A stretch of DNA of 64,000 nucleotides from Coenobita brevimanus (GCA_032717465.1 CM064681.1:17011916-17075915), one strand, 5' to 3'. Shown: positions 48,729-60,157, counted from the first letter of the stretch. Notes: a model not told the origin generated them from the sequence alone. Made by a program: numbers and translations.

Positions 48729-48809
48729 TAAATTTGGCGACCTCATATCAGGATATTCAGGATATTATCATAAGGATATTGTTTGATATTTTGTGACTGT
48801 GATATATTC
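48729..48809 (+). promoter_or_regulatory. G1 leader with primer-binding site
   Basis: TTTGGCGACCTC starts five bases after the LTR and is conserved in G2, where a gypsy primer-binding site should be. I could not match it confidently to a tRNA 3' end. The sequence up to the ATG contains three GGATAT(T/A) words. Confidence 0.6.
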
Positions 48810-51800
48810 ATGATGGCTACTATTTCTACACTTGATGAAGCCAAAGATTTTTTGTCAAATGTGCAAACAGTGTGTGATATAGAAAACAGAACAAAGAATG
48901 AACTTAAGATTGTTGCTCAACAATTGGGATTTGTTGTTCGCTCTCATCAGTCTAAAGATCAAATTGTTGCCATGATTAATGAAAGCTTGTTTAATGTAAC
49001 TCCTCCAAATGAGCAAACTCAGATTGAATTAGCTAAGTTACAGCTAGCCCTGCAGGAGGCCCGTGCTAAGGAGGCTGAGTTTCACGCACAAGTTGAACTT
49101 GCCAGGATTCAGGCAGACCATGAGTATCGCATGAAACAATGTGGAACTGGATCATCTAGCTCTGATGATTTTGATGTGGCTAAAAATGTTAAACTTGTCC
49201 CTCCTTTTAATGAATCTGATTTAACAAAGTATTTTCAGTTGTTTGAGAGGGTAGCTACAGGTTTTAATTGGCCTAAGGAGTATTGGCCAGTACTCCTTCA
49301 AACTGTTCTCACCGGTAAAGCTCAAGTAACTTATGCATCTTTGCCTCAGGATCAGTCTGATAATTATGATGTCGTAAAGAGCTTGATTCTTAAGGCCTAT
49401 GAGCTTGTTCCTGAAGCTTATAGAGTAAAATTTAGGACAACTTACAAGCAAGATAAGCAATCCCATGTTGAGTATGCAAGAATCAAAGAAGATTTGTTAG
49501 AGCAGTGGTTAAATTCTAAGAATGTGGATTCTGATTTTGGTAAATTTAAGCAGATGATTTTGCTGGAGGATTTCAAAAGGTGTATTAGTAAAGATGTAAG
49601 CCTATATCTTGATGAGAAAAGAATAGATAATTTGTCTGATGCTGCAGTTTTAGCTGATGAGTATGTTCTCACTCACAAGAGATATTCTAGAGAAAAAGGG
49701 AAAGCTGAGAGTAAGTACGTTGCCTCTATTCAGAGTACAGGTAACAGGAAAGAGAATAAAGATGATGTTTCTCAGGAAGTAAATACCAGCTTCACCTCTA
49801 GATTTCAGAAAAGTAAATGTACTTATTGTAGTAAGCTTGGTCATACTACGGAGAGATGTTTCAGGAGACAGCGTGATGTGAACAAAAAGGAGTCTTTAAA
49901 TATTCAGTCAATTGGTCTAGTGTCCACTCTTGAGAGTTCCCAGAATTCTTTAACTGAGTTAACTGAACCTGCTTTGAGGGGTAACTTAAATTCTCATGAT
50001 GGAGCTCCTCTTTTGAGCAGTAACGTGGGTGACACTCTCAAGAGTTCATGTGCTAATTTCCTGTCTGATGGTTTTGTCAGTCCTCTGGACAGTAATGACA
50101 GGAAATCAGTTAAAATATATCGTGATACAGGTGCTTGCCAATCCCTTATGCTGACCAGTGTTCTAGGCTCTAATTTTAATTCCTCTGATGAAACTGTAAT
50201 CTTACAAGGTGTAGGGAATAATTACTTCTCTGTTCCTCTGTGCAGAGTGAATTTAGAGTCTGGTTTTGTTAATGGTTCTGTTATGGTTGGGTTCGTTGAG
50301 ACACTCCCAATGTCAGGTGTAACTTTCTTACTTGGAAATGATATTGGTGGAAGTCAAGTGTGTCCAGCTCCTCAGCTGTCTAGTGAGCCAGTGGCTGCGT
50401 CCCAGGATTGTGATGTCCTTGATGTGTTCCCTGCATGTGCTGTCACTAGGGCTAAGTCTAAAGTTACTGGTGATTTAGAGGATAATGATGATGATGATGT
50501 TATCCTAGCTGACACTTTTCTTGCTAATTTGGACCACTCACCAGATGAGGCAGTACCCCGTAGTGTTGATAATTTGTCTCGTCAAGAGTTGGTTGAGTTG
50601 CAGGTTGCTGACCCTGAGTTGAAAGGTCTAGCTAACTCTGCTTGCAGTGAGGAAGAGTCAGCTGGTGCTTCTACTTGTTATTATGTAAAGTCAGGAGTAC
50701 TTATGAGGAAGTGGAGACCCCCAACAGCATCAGCCGACTGTGAATGGGAGGTTGTACATCAAGTTGTCATCCCTCGTGTTTGTAGGCAGGATATCATTAG
50801 AGTGGCTCATGATTCCAGTTTGGCAGGACACCTTGGAGTGAGGAAGACTGTGGCACGCATTTTGAAACACTTCTACTGGCCAGGTATCTTCAGGGATGTT
50901 TCCTGGTATTGTAAGTCTTGTCACACTTGTCAAGTTGTGGGGAAGTGTAATCAGACCGGAAAGGTTGCACCTCTAGTTCCCATTCCTCCTTTTGAGGCGC
51001 CTTTCACCCGTGTGTTGGTGGATATTGTGGGCCCTCTTCCTAAGACTTCTTCAGGATTTTCTTATGTGTTGACCATGATTGACATGGCTACTCGTTATCC
51101 TGAAGCCATTCCACTTAGAAACATCTCAGCAAAGAACGTGGTTAAGGAAATGCTGGGGTTCTTCACAAAGTTTGGTCTGCCTAAGGAGGTACAGTCAGAC
51201 CGGGGGAGTAATTTCATGTCAAACGTTTTCAAGCAGTCTCTGAAAGAGTTGGGCATCACCCAGATCACGTCTTCAGCTTACCATCCCCAGACCCAAGGAG
51301 CGTTGGAGAGATATCATCAAACACTCAAATCGATGCTCAAGAAATACTGTTTGGAACATCAGAAAGACTGGGATAAAGGTCTTCCATTCGTTGTGTTTGC
51401 TGCAAGAGAATCTCCAAATGAATCACTGGGTTTCTCACCTTTTGAACTACTGTTTGGCCATGAAGTAAGAGGACCCCTTAAGTTACTCAAGGAATGCTGG
51501 CTGTCGGAGGAAGATGACGTCAACCTGCTGGAGTATGTGATGGAGTTCAAAGAACGGCTGTCCACTGCTTTACAGCTGGCGAGAGAGAATTTAGGAGCTG
51601 CTCAGGAGAAGATGAAGACTTGGTATGACAAGAAGTCCAGGTTACGCCACTTTCAGCCAGGAGATCAGGTTTTGATTCTGCTACCAGTTCATGGGCAACC
51701 TCTTCAAGCCAAGTTTAGTGGCCCTTATTTCGTGGAGAAGAAACTCAGTGATGTCAGCTATGTCATCGCCACACCAGATCGTAGAAAGAGCAAGCAACTA

Positions 51801-52541
51801 TGTCATATCAACATGCTAAAGTTATATCACAGGCGGGACGAAAATAATCCAGTCTGCACTGTAGCTGTTCCACCCGAGTCTGCAAGTGAAGCTCTCCCAT
51901 GCAGTATGAGCCTGAGTGATAGTTTGGGGAAGAATCCTGATATCATGAATGATCTCCAGACTAAGCTTCCTCATCTACCTCCCAAGGAAAGGCAGGAGTT
52001 TTCGGCATTACTGCAGGAGTACCCGCAAGTGTTCCGTGCTACTCCAGGAAGAACCACTGTGTTGATGCATGATGTCGATGTTGGAGACGCAAAGCCAATT
52101 AAACTGCCTCCTTACCGTGTGAACCCAGTGAAAGTTCCTCTCATCCAGAAGGAGCTTGGCTACCTGTTGGACCACAAGATGATTGAGCCCTGTCAGAGCG
52201 AGTGGAGTTCTCCTGTCACTCTGGTCCCTAAGCCAGGTGGGTCACAGCGGCTTTGCATCGACTACAGATGTGTTAATCAGATAACCAAAACAGACACTTA
52301 CCCTCTCCCTCGTGTGGAAGATTGCATAGACAAGATCGGAAAGGCTAGGTACATAAGTAAGTTTGATTTGTTAAAGGGATACTGGCAAGTACCTATGACT
52401 GAACGTGCTAGGGAGATCTCATGTTTTGTAACATTAGGAAAGACATTTGCATGTTCTGTAATGCCATGTACAGATTGTTTTAGAGTAATAAGAAATTTCT
52501 TTTGTAAATTTCTTTTTTCTTTGTGGGGAGGTGTTACATAG
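48810..52541 (+). CDS. G1 Gag-protease-integrase-RT(partial) polyprotein, about 1243 aa
   Basis: Start chosen at the ATG of MMATISTLDE (48810). Domains: Gag with a KAQVTYASLPQDQSDNY-type capsid region; zinc knuckle C337-C340-H345-C350; protease DTGA at D439; integrase zinc finger H667, H674, C704, C707; integrase core D738, D797, E833 (DD35E); a GPYFVEKKLSDVSYVI (GPY/F) module near 965-985; then RT from about 1090 with WSSPVTLVPKPGG, LCIDYRCVNQ and FDLLKGYWQVPM (first catalytic Asp). RT is cut after FACSV, and about 26 codons of former 3' UTR follow to TAG in the LTR. No stop interrupts the 3.7 kb. The integrase-before-RT order is that of Gmr1-like gypsy elements. The protein could still make Gag, protease and integrase, but no cDNA. 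Confidence 0.93.
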   Translation: MMATISTLDEAKDFLSNVQTVCDIENRTKNELKIVAQQLGFVVRSHQSKDQIVAMINESLFNVTPPNEQTQIELAKLQLALQEARAKEAEFHAQVELARIQADHEYRMKQCGTGSSSSDDFDVAKNVKLVPPFNESDLTKYFQLFERVATGFNWPKEYWPVLLQTVLTGKAQVTYASLPQDQSDNYDVVKSLILKAYELVPEAYRVKFRTTYKQDKQSHVEYARIKEDLLEQWLNSKNVDSDFGKFKQMILLEDFKRCISKDVSLYLDEKRIDNLSDAAVLADEYVLTHKRYSREKGKAESKYVASIQSTGNRKENKDDVSQEVNTSFTSRFQKSKCTYCSKLGHTTERCFRRQRDVNKKESLNIQSIGLVSTLESSQNSLTELTEPALRGNLNSHDGAPLLSSNVGDTLKSSCANFLSDGFVSPLDSNDRKSVKIYRDTGACQSLMLTSVLGSNFNSSDETVILQGVGNNYFSVPLCRVNLESGFVNGSVMVGFVETLPMSGVTFLLGNDIGGSQVCPAPQLSSEPVAASQDCDVLDVFPACAVTRAKSKVTGDLEDNDDDDVILADTFLANLDHSPDEAVPRSVDNLSRQELVELQVADPELKGLANSACSEEESAGASTCYYVKSGVLMRKWRPPTASADCEWEVVHQVVIPRVCRQDIIRVAHDSSLAGHLGVRKTVARILKHFYWPGIFRDVSWYCKSCHTCQVVGKCNQTGKVAPLVPIPPFEAPFTRVLVDIVGPLPKTSSGFSYVLTMIDMATRYPEAIPLRNISAKNVVKEMLGFFTKFGLPKEVQSDRGSNFMSNVFKQSLKELGITQITSSAYHPQTQGALERYHQTLKSMLKKYCLEHQKDWDKGLPFVVFAARESPNESLGFSPFELLFGHEVRGPLKLLKECWLSEEDDVNLLEYVMEFKERLSTALQLARENLGAAQEKMKTWYDKKSRLRHFQPGDQVLILLPVHGQPLQAKFSGPYFVEKKLSDVSYVIATPDRRKSKQLCHINMLKLYHRRDENNPVCTVAVPPESASEALPCSMSLSDSLGKNPDIMNDLQTKLPHLPPKERQEFSALLQEYPQVFRATPGRTTVLMHDVDVGDAKPIKLPPYRVNPVKVPLIQKELGYLLDHKMIEPCQSEWSSPVTLVPKPGGSQRLCIDYRCVNQITKTDTYPLPRVEDCIDKIGKARYISKFDLLKGYWQVPMTERAREISCFVTLGKTFACSVMPCTDCFRVIRNFFCKFLFSLWGGVT
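52523..52531 (+). promoter_or_regulatory. G1 polypurine tract
   Basis: GTGGGGAGG lies immediately before the 3' LTR. The same sequence is conserved beside the 3' LTR of G2 (54645 onward, minus strand). This is the expected position for plus-strand DNA priming. Confidence 0.75.
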
Positions 52542-53315
52542 CCTATGATTTCATCATCCTTTGTGTAATTTTAACGCACAGTTGCTGCATGTTTGATCAC
52601 GAGCGTGTTCTGCCTCAGTCCCCCCCTTCTACCGTTATAGTAGAGTAAGTCGTCCTTTTTGTTATTCAGTGCGGGATTGTCGACCGTTTGTCCCCATCGC
52701 TTCATTTGCGCGTCCTTATTACAAGTTGTATCAAGCTCTCCTGGCTCCTATATAATGAGCTCAGTCTCTGCATCATTGCCACTTAGATCTGCTCCTCATT
52801 TTGTTCACATCTCTGTCCTCCCCTGTACAGATATTATTATTGTGAGTGCTCAAGAAGTCTCCAACCATCTAGCAGCTGTGTGTAATTTGAGTATAACTGT
52901 TATTACATTTTTTCTTGTACTGTATAGCATAAGTTTAATTTGTAGGCCTAGTGAAGTTTTTGTAATTCGTGTGGGGTTCTTTATGTCAGTCATTTCTGAT
53001 AATAGTTTGTATCTGTAATTATTTATCTGGCATTCACTGAGTATTATCTGGTATCTCATTTTATCAGGGCTGACTTAGATAAATTTACTCTTGCTAATTT
53101 CGTGTTAATAGAGGCTATTGCAGTTAACCATATATTTAACCTGTTTTTGCCATTACATTATCCTTATGAGTCTTGAATGTTTTGTTGTTAATTTAAGCAT
53201 TAAACTTTAACTTGTAATTTTACCTAACTCTTTTGTTTTGAACCTGGAACTTTACGGGACAGTAGTGATTTTTAGCATTCTCACTGAAAGTGTACGTTAT
53301 CTTTCTCTGTTCCGT

Positions 53316-53319
<4 letters not shown>
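52532..53319 (+). repeat. G1 3' LTR
   Basis: 788 bp, same length as the 5' LTR, with two substitutions noted by eye. Confidence 0.96.

Positions 53320-53393
<74 letters not shown>
53320..53393. repeat. (TA)n array right of G1
   Basis: Continuation of the array at 47866-47940, split by the G1 insertion. Confidence 0.95.
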
Positions 53394-53396
<3 letters not shown>

Positions 53397-53766
53397 ATCT
53401 CATCAGCCGTTTGAGTGTCCACTGCAGGACCGGCCTATCCCTACCGAACTGAGGACGATACAGCCAATGTATCTCTGCCAAGTGGCTTAGGCTGCCTAGT
53501 TGAGATTATATGTAGGGTGAAAAGTGCTTGTTAGTGTAACTGTAGTGTTGGAGTGGCTTTGGATGTGTGTGTAGTCTGTGAACCAAGTGTAATCGGCCCG
53601 CACAAGCCAACTGGGTGCAAACATACTTTAGTATGTGACACTGGTTCAATCAGAGCACCCCTTGTGTTCGCCAATGCAGTGCGTGGCCAGAAGAACGCTC
53701 CCAAAGTTTATTACCCTGGCGGGGCGCAAACCCTCATTCTTCAGTGTACGGAAATGCACACTTTAC

Positions 53767-53769
<3 letters not shown>
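53394..53769 (-). mobile_element. Possible RTE-like 3' end fragment
   Basis: On the minus strand, GPAVDTQTADEMT is read just before the (TA)n at 53393. This resembles the C-terminus of RTE proteins (PAVDxQTAD...). Upstream on the minus strand (53480-53769) nothing further is recognised. If correct, the (TA)n between G1 and this fragment is shared by two opposed RTE tails. Confidence 0.35.

Positions 53770-53834
<65 letters not shown>
53770..53834. repeat. (TA)n array left of G2
   Basis: TA repeat adjoining the G2 LTR. The matching half lies at 60158-60213. Confidence 0.95.
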
Positions 53835-53838
<4 letters not shown>

Positions 53839-54644
53839 ACGGAATAGAGAGAGATAATGAACACTTCAAGTGAGAATACTAAAATCACTACTGTCCCGCA
53901 AAGTTCCAGGTTCAAAACAAAAGACTTAGGTAAAATTACAAGTTAAAGTTTAATGCTCAAACTAACAACTAAACATTCAGGACTCATAAGGATAATGTAA
54001 TGGCAAAACAGTTTACATATGGTTAACTGCAATAGCCTCTATTAACACGAATTTAGCAAGAGCAAATTTATCTAAGTCAGCCCTGATAAAATGAAAAAAC
54101 CGGATAATGCTCAGTTAAAGCAAGATATAATATTATTACAGATACAAATTATTACTAATATTGGCTGACAGTAAAAACTTTACCAGGCTTACGAATCAAC
54201 GCCTTATGCTATACAGTACAAGAAAAATGGTCATAACACTTATACTCAAGTTATACAGCAGCTAGATGGCTGGAGACTTCCTGAGCACTCACAAAAATAA
54301 TAATATACTGTACAGGGGAGGACAGAGATGTGAACAGAATGAGGAGTAGATCTAAGTGGCAACTAATGCAGAGACTGAGCTCATTATATAGAGGGCCAGC
54401 AGAGCTTGATTCAACTTGTAAAGAAAGGACGCGCAAATGAAGCCATAGGGGACAAAGAGTTGACAATCCTGCTCTGAACAACAGAAAGAACGACTTACTC
54501 TACTATAAGGGGGAGAAGGGGGGAGTGAGGTAGAACACGCTAGCCTGGTCACTATGGAAGCCACACGGCGAATCGTGATCAAACATGGAGCATACTGTAC
54601 GTTAGAATTATACAAAGGATGATGAAATCATAGGCTATGTAACA
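53835..54644 (-). repeat. G2 3' LTR
   Basis: 810 bp, with TGTTACGG at 53835 and ATGTAACA at 54644 on the plus strand. Confidence 0.95.
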
Positions 54645-54705
54645 CCTCCCCACAAAGAAAAAGAAATTTACAAAGGAAATTTCTTATTACTCTAAAACAA
54701 TCTGT

Positions 54706-57700
54706 CTAAAGTCTAGATAAGCAATCTGCAATAACATTTTCTTTCCCCTTGACATGTTGTACGTCTAACAAATACTCCTGAAGAAGTAGGAATTTCAGTG
54801 GGTTATGATCGCTATGAATGACTATGGGGTCAAAACCAGAACACAAATAAAATGAAAAATGCTGTAAACCCAAAATCAAGGCCAAAAGCTCTTTCTCAAT
54901 AGTTGAGTAGTTCTTTTGAGGTAGAGTGAACATCTTACTGTAATAAGATACAGGGTGTTCAATACCCTGATCATCCTCTTGCAGCAAAACAGCCCCAGCT
55001 CCTGTATCACTTGTGTCAACAGCCATCTTAAAAGGCTTAGCAAAATTTGGAGTAGCGAGCACTGGCTGACTTAATAGGATAGCTTTAAGTTTTCTGAAAG
55101 AGGATTCACAGTTATCGGTCCAGACAAATTTAACTCCCTTTTTCAGTAGGTCTGTAAGTGGTGATACAAGAATTTGAAAAGTTAAGAACAAATCTCCTGT
55201 AATAACCTACCATTCCCAAAAATCTTTGTAGCTCCTTCCTACTTTTAGGTCTGGGAAGATCACTTATAACCTGAACCTTAGCTGCTGGTGGTGCAACGTG
55301 TCCATCACCAATTACGTACCCAAGGTACTGAACTTTAGCTTGACCAAACTCACACTTTGATAAATTAGCTACAAGATTAGCCTGAACCAAACGCTCAAGA
55401 AATTTACTGACATGGCATAGGTTATCTTTCCAGTTGTCACTGAAGATTAATACATCAACTATATAAACAACACACCCTGCCAAACCCTCTCTTACAACAT
55501 TAATGAGCTTCTGAAAAGTGGCTGGTGCATTCTTCATACCATATGGCACTACAGAACATGCAAAAGTCTTTCCTAGTGTTACGAAACATGAGATCTCCCT
55601 AGCACGTTCAGTCATAGGTACTTGTCAGTATCCCTTTAACAAATCAAACTTACTTATGTACCTAGCCTTTCCGATCTTGTCTATGCAATCTTCCACGCGA
55701 GGGAGAGGGTAAGTGTCTGTTTTGGTTATCTGATTAACACGTCTGTAGTCGATGCAAAGCCGCTGTGACCCGCCTGGCTTAGGGACTAGAGTGACAGGAG
55801 AACTCCACTCGCTCTGACAGGGCTCAATCATCTTGTGGTCCAACAGGTAGCCAAGCTCCTTCTGGATGAGAGGAACTTTCACTGGGTTCACACGGTAAGG
55901 AGGCAGTTTAATTAGCTTTGCGTCTCCAACATCAACATCATGCATCAACACAGTGGTTCTTGCTGGAGTGTCACGGAACACTTGCGGGTACTCCTGCAGT
56001 AATGCCGAAAACTCCTGCCTTTCCTCGGGAGGTAGATGAGAAAGCTTAGTCTGGAGATCATTCATGATATCAGGATTCTTCCCCAAACTATCACTCAGGC
56101 TCATACTGCGTGGGAGAGCTTCACTTGCAGACTCGGGTGGAACAGCTACAGTGCAGACTGGGTTATTTTCTTCCCGCCTGTGATATAACTTTAGCATGTT
56201 GATGTGACAAAGTTGCTTGTTTTTTTTACGATCTGGTGTGGCGATGACATAGTTGACATCACTGAGTTTCTTCTCCATGAAATGAGGACCACTAAACTTG
56301 GCTTGAAGAGGTTGCCCATGCACCGGTAGCAGAATCAAAACCTGATCTCCTGACTGAAAGTGGCGTAACCTGGACTTCTTATCATACCAAGTCTTCATCT
56401 TCTCCTGAGCAGCTCCTAAATTCTCTCTCGCCAGCTGTAAAGCAGTGGACAGCCGTTCTTTGAACTTCATCACATACTCCATCAGGTTGACGTCATCTTC
56501 CTCCGACAGCCAGCATTCCTTGAGTAGCTTAAGGGGTCCTCTTACTTCATGGCCAAACAGTAGTTCAAAGGGTGAGAAGCCCAGTGATTCATTTGGAGAT
56601 TCTCTTGCAGCAAATACAACAAATGGAAGACCTTTATCCCAATCTTTCTGATGTTCCAAACAGTATTTCCTGAGCATCGATTTGAGTGTTTGATGATATC
56701 TCTCCAACGTTCCTTGGGTCTGGGAATGGTAAGCTGAAGACGTGATCTGGGTGATGCCCAACTCTCTCAGAGACTGCTTGAAAACATTTGACATGAAATT
56801 ACTTCCCCGGTCCGACTGTACCTCCTTGGGCAGACCAAACTTGGTGAAGAACCTTAGCATTTCCTTAACCACGTTCTTTGCTGAGATATTTCTAAGTGGA
56901 ATGGGTTCAGGAAAACGAGTAGCCATATCAACCAGGGTCAACACATAAGAAAATCCTGAAGAAGTCTTAGTTAGAGAGCCCACAATATCCGCCAACACAC
57001 GGGTGAATGGCGCCTCAAAAGGAGGAATGGGAACTAGAGGTGCAACCTTTTTGGTTTGATTACACTTCCCCACAACTTGACAGGTGTGACAAGACTTACA
57101 ATACCAGGAAACATCTCTGAAGATACCTGGCCAGTAGAAGTGTTTCAAAATGCGTGCCACAGTCTTCCTCACTCCAAGGTGTCGTGCCGAACTGGAATCA
57201 TGAGCCACTCTAATGATATCCTGCCTACAAACACGAGGGATGACAACTTGATGTACAACCTCCCATTCACAGTCGGCTGATGCTGTTGGGGGTCTCCACT
57301 TTCTCATAAGTACTCCTGACTTTATATAATAACAAGTAGAAACACCAGCTGACTCTTCCTCACTGCAAGCAGAGTTAGCTAGACCTTTCAACTCAGGGTC
57401 AGCAACCTGCAACTAAACCAACTCTTGACGAGACAAATTATCAACACTACGGGGTACTGCCCCATCTGGTGAGTGGTCCAAATTAGCAAGAAAAGTGTCA
57501 GCTAGGATAACATCATCATCATCATTATCCTCTAAGTCACCAGTAACTTTAGACTTAGCCCTAGTGACAGCACATGCAGAGAACACCTCAGGGACATCAC
57601 AATCCTGGGTCGCAGTCACTGGTTCACTAGACAGCTGAGGAGCTGGACACACTTGACTTCCACCAATATCATTTCCAAGTAAGAAAGTTACACCTGACAT

Positions 57701-59266
57701 TGGGAGTGTCTCAACCAACCCAACCATAACGGAACCATTAACAAAACCAGACTCTAAATTCACTCTGCACAGAGGGACAGAGAAGTAATTATTCCCTACA
57801 CCTTGTAAGATTACAGTTTCATCATAGGAATTAACATTAGAGCCTAGAACACTGGTCAGCATAAGGGATTGGCAAGCACCTGTATCACGATATATTTTAA
57901 CTGATTTCCTGTCATTACTGTCCAGAGGACTGACAAAACCATCAGACAGGAAATTAGCACATGAACTCTTGAGAGTGTCACCCACGTTACTGCTCAAAAG
58001 AGGAGCTTCATCATGAGAATTTAATTTACCCCTCAAAGCAGGTTCAGTTAACTCGGTTAAAGAATTCTGGGAACTCTCAAGGGTGGACACTAGACCAATT
58101 GACTGGATATTTAAAGACTCCTTTTTGTTCACATCACGCTGTCTCCTGAAACATTTCTCCGTAGTATGACCAAGCTTACTACAATAAGTATATTTACTTT
58201 TCTGAAATCTAGAGGTGGAGCTGGTATTTACTTCTTGAGAAACATCTTCTTTATTCTCTTTCCTGTTACCTGTACTCTGAGTAGAGGCAACGTACTTACT
58301 CTCAGCTTTCCTTTTTACTTTAGAATATCTCTTGTGAGTGAGAACATATTCATCAGCTAAAACTGCAGCATCAGACAAATTAACTATTCTTTTCTCATCA
58401 AGATATAGGCTTACATCTTTATTAAAACACCTTTTGAAGTCCTCCAGCAAAATCATCTGCTTAAATTTATCAAAATCAGAATTTACATTCTTAGAATTTA
58501 ACCACTGCTCTAACAGATCTTCTTTGATTTTTGCATACTCAACATGGGATTGCTTATCTTGCTTATAAGTTGTCCTAAATTTTACTCTATAGGCTTCAGG
58601 AACAAGCTCACAGGCCTTAAGAATCAAGCTCTTAACCACATCATAATTATCAGATTGATCCTGAGGCAAAGATGCATAAGTTACTTGTCCTTTACCGGTG
58701 AGAACACTCTGAAGTAGTACTGACCAATACTTTATGGGCCAATTAAAACCTGTAGCTACCCTCTCAAACAACTGAAAATACTTTGTTAAATCAGATTCAT
58801 TAAAAGGAGGGACAAGTTTAACATTATTAGCCACATCAAAATCATCAGAGCTAGATGATCCAGTTCCACCTTATTTCATGCGATATTCATGGTCTGCCTG
58901 AATCCTAGCAAGTTCAATTTGAGCCAGAGCCTGTGCCTGTGCCTGTGCCTCCTGAATACGAGCCTGAGACTCAGCCTCCTTAGCACGTGCCTGAAACTCA
59001 GCCTCCTTAGCGCGAGCCTCCTGCAGGGCTAGCTGTAACTTAGCTATTTCAATCTGTGTTTGCTCATCTGGAGGAGTTACATTGAACAAGCTTTTATTAA
59101 TCATGCCAACAATTTGATCTTTAGAATGATGAGAACGAACAGCAATTCCCAACTGTTGAGCAACAAGCTTAAGTTCATTCTTTGTTCTGTTTTCTACATC
59201 ACACACTGTTTGCACATTTGACAAAAAATCTTTGGCTTCATCAAGCGTAGTAATAGTAGACATCAT
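54706..59266 (-). pseudogene. G2 Gag-protease-integrase-RT-RNase H polyprotein, three stops and one frameshift
   Basis: Start at the ATG whose complement is CAT 59264-59266. One frame carries Gag (with about 20 extra Ala/Glu/Gln-rich residues near AKEAESQARIQEAQAQAQAL, absent from G1), a knuckle-like region lacking the first Cys-rich spacing change (YTYCSKLGHTTEKC, first Cys replaced by Tyr), protease DTGA, integrase HHCC and DDE core, then RT. Stops: TAA 58871-58873, TAG 57413-57415, TGA 55625-55627. A frameshift near 55170 leads into RNase H (VDTSDTGAGAVL, STIEKELLAL, VIHSDHNPLKF), ending with TAG 54706-54708. The RT catalytic box reads YIVDVLIFS, with Val for the first Asp. It is inactive but shows the full domain order. 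Confidence 0.93.
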
Positions 59267-59347
59267 GAATAAATCACAGTCACAAAATATCAAGCAATAT
59301 CCTTATGATAATATCCTGAATATCCTGATAAGAGGTCGCCAAATTTA
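59267..59347 (-). promoter_or_regulatory. G2 leader with primer-binding site
   Basis: The complement reads TAAATTTGGCGACCTCTTAT next to the LTR, matching the G1 leader except for a few bases. Confidence 0.6.
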
Positions 59348-60153
59348 TGTTCCGGAACAGAGAGAGATATTGAGCACTTCAAGTGAGAATACTAAAATCA
59401 CTACTGTCTCGCAAAGTTCCAGGTTCAAAACAAAAGACTTAGGTAAAATTACAAGTTAAAGTTTAATGCTCAAACTAACAACTAAACATTCAGGACTCAT
59501 AAGGATAATGTAATGGCAAAACAGGTTACATATATGGTTAACTGCAATAGCCTTTATTAACACGAATTTAGCAAGAGCAAATTTATCTAAGTTAGCCCTG
59601 ATAAAATGAGAAAACCGAATAATGCTCAGTTAAAGCAAGATATAATATTATTACAGATACAAAATATTACTAATACTGGCTGACAGTAAAAACTTTACCA
59701 GGCTTACGAATCAACGCCTTATGCTATACAGTACAAGAAAAATGGTAATAACACTTATACTCAAATTATACAGCAGCTAGATGGCTGGAGACTTCCTGAG
59801 CACTCACAAAAATAATAATATACTGTACAGGGGAGGACAGAGATGTGAACAGAATGAGGAGTAGATCTAAGTGGCAACTAATGCAGAGACTGAGCTCATT
59901 ATATAGGGGGGCGGCAGAGCTTGATTCAACTTGTAAGAAGGACGCGCAAATGAAGGCATAGAGGACGAAGAGTTGACACTTCTGCTCTGAACAACAGAGA
60001 GAACGACTTTCTCTACTATAAGGGGGAGAAGGGGGGAGTGAGGTAGAACACGCAAGCCTGGTCACTATGGAAGCCACGTGGTGAATCGTGACCAAACATG
60101 CAGCATACTGTACATTAGAATTATACAAAGGATGATGAAATCATAGGCTATGT

Positions 60154-60157
<4 letters not shown>
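59348..60157 (-). repeat. G2 5' LTR
   Basis: 810 bp, aligned end to end with 53835-54644. One terminal base is mutated (TGTTCC instead of TGTTAC on the plus strand). Confidence 0.95.

Larger units (their letters stand above)
47941..53319 (+). mobile_element. Gypsy-type LTR retrotransposon G1 with integrase before RT; internally deleted
   Basis: Complete ends: 788-bp LTRs (47941-48728 and 52532-53319) with TGTTAC...GTAACA termini and only two differences seen by eye (in CTGTTATT(G/A)C and GAGTC(C/T)TG). Leader TTTGGCGACCTC follows the 5' LTR; GTGGGGAGG precedes the 3' LTR. One long ORF encodes Gag, protease, integrase and the start of RT, in that order. Compared with G2, about 840 bp covering the rest of RT and all of RNase H are gone, so it cannot be autonomous. 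The target duplication is hidden because the site is (TA)n. LTR identity implies a very recent insertion. Confidence 0.95.
53835..60157 (-). mobile_element. Gypsy-type LTR retrotransposon G2, full-length, integrase before RT, degenerate
   Basis: 810-bp LTRs at 53835-54644 (3') and 59348-60157 (5') enclose Gag, protease, integrase, RT and RNase H on the minus strand, in that order. The 5' LTR outer end reads TGTTCCGG where the 3' LTR has TGTTACGG, and the LTRs differ at more positions than those of G1. G2 is therefore the older insertion. The family is the same as G1: proteins nearly identical, LTRs related but differing by indels. The polypurine tract complement is CCTCCCCAC at 54645-54653. 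It is flanked on both sides by (TA)n. Confidence 0.95.
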
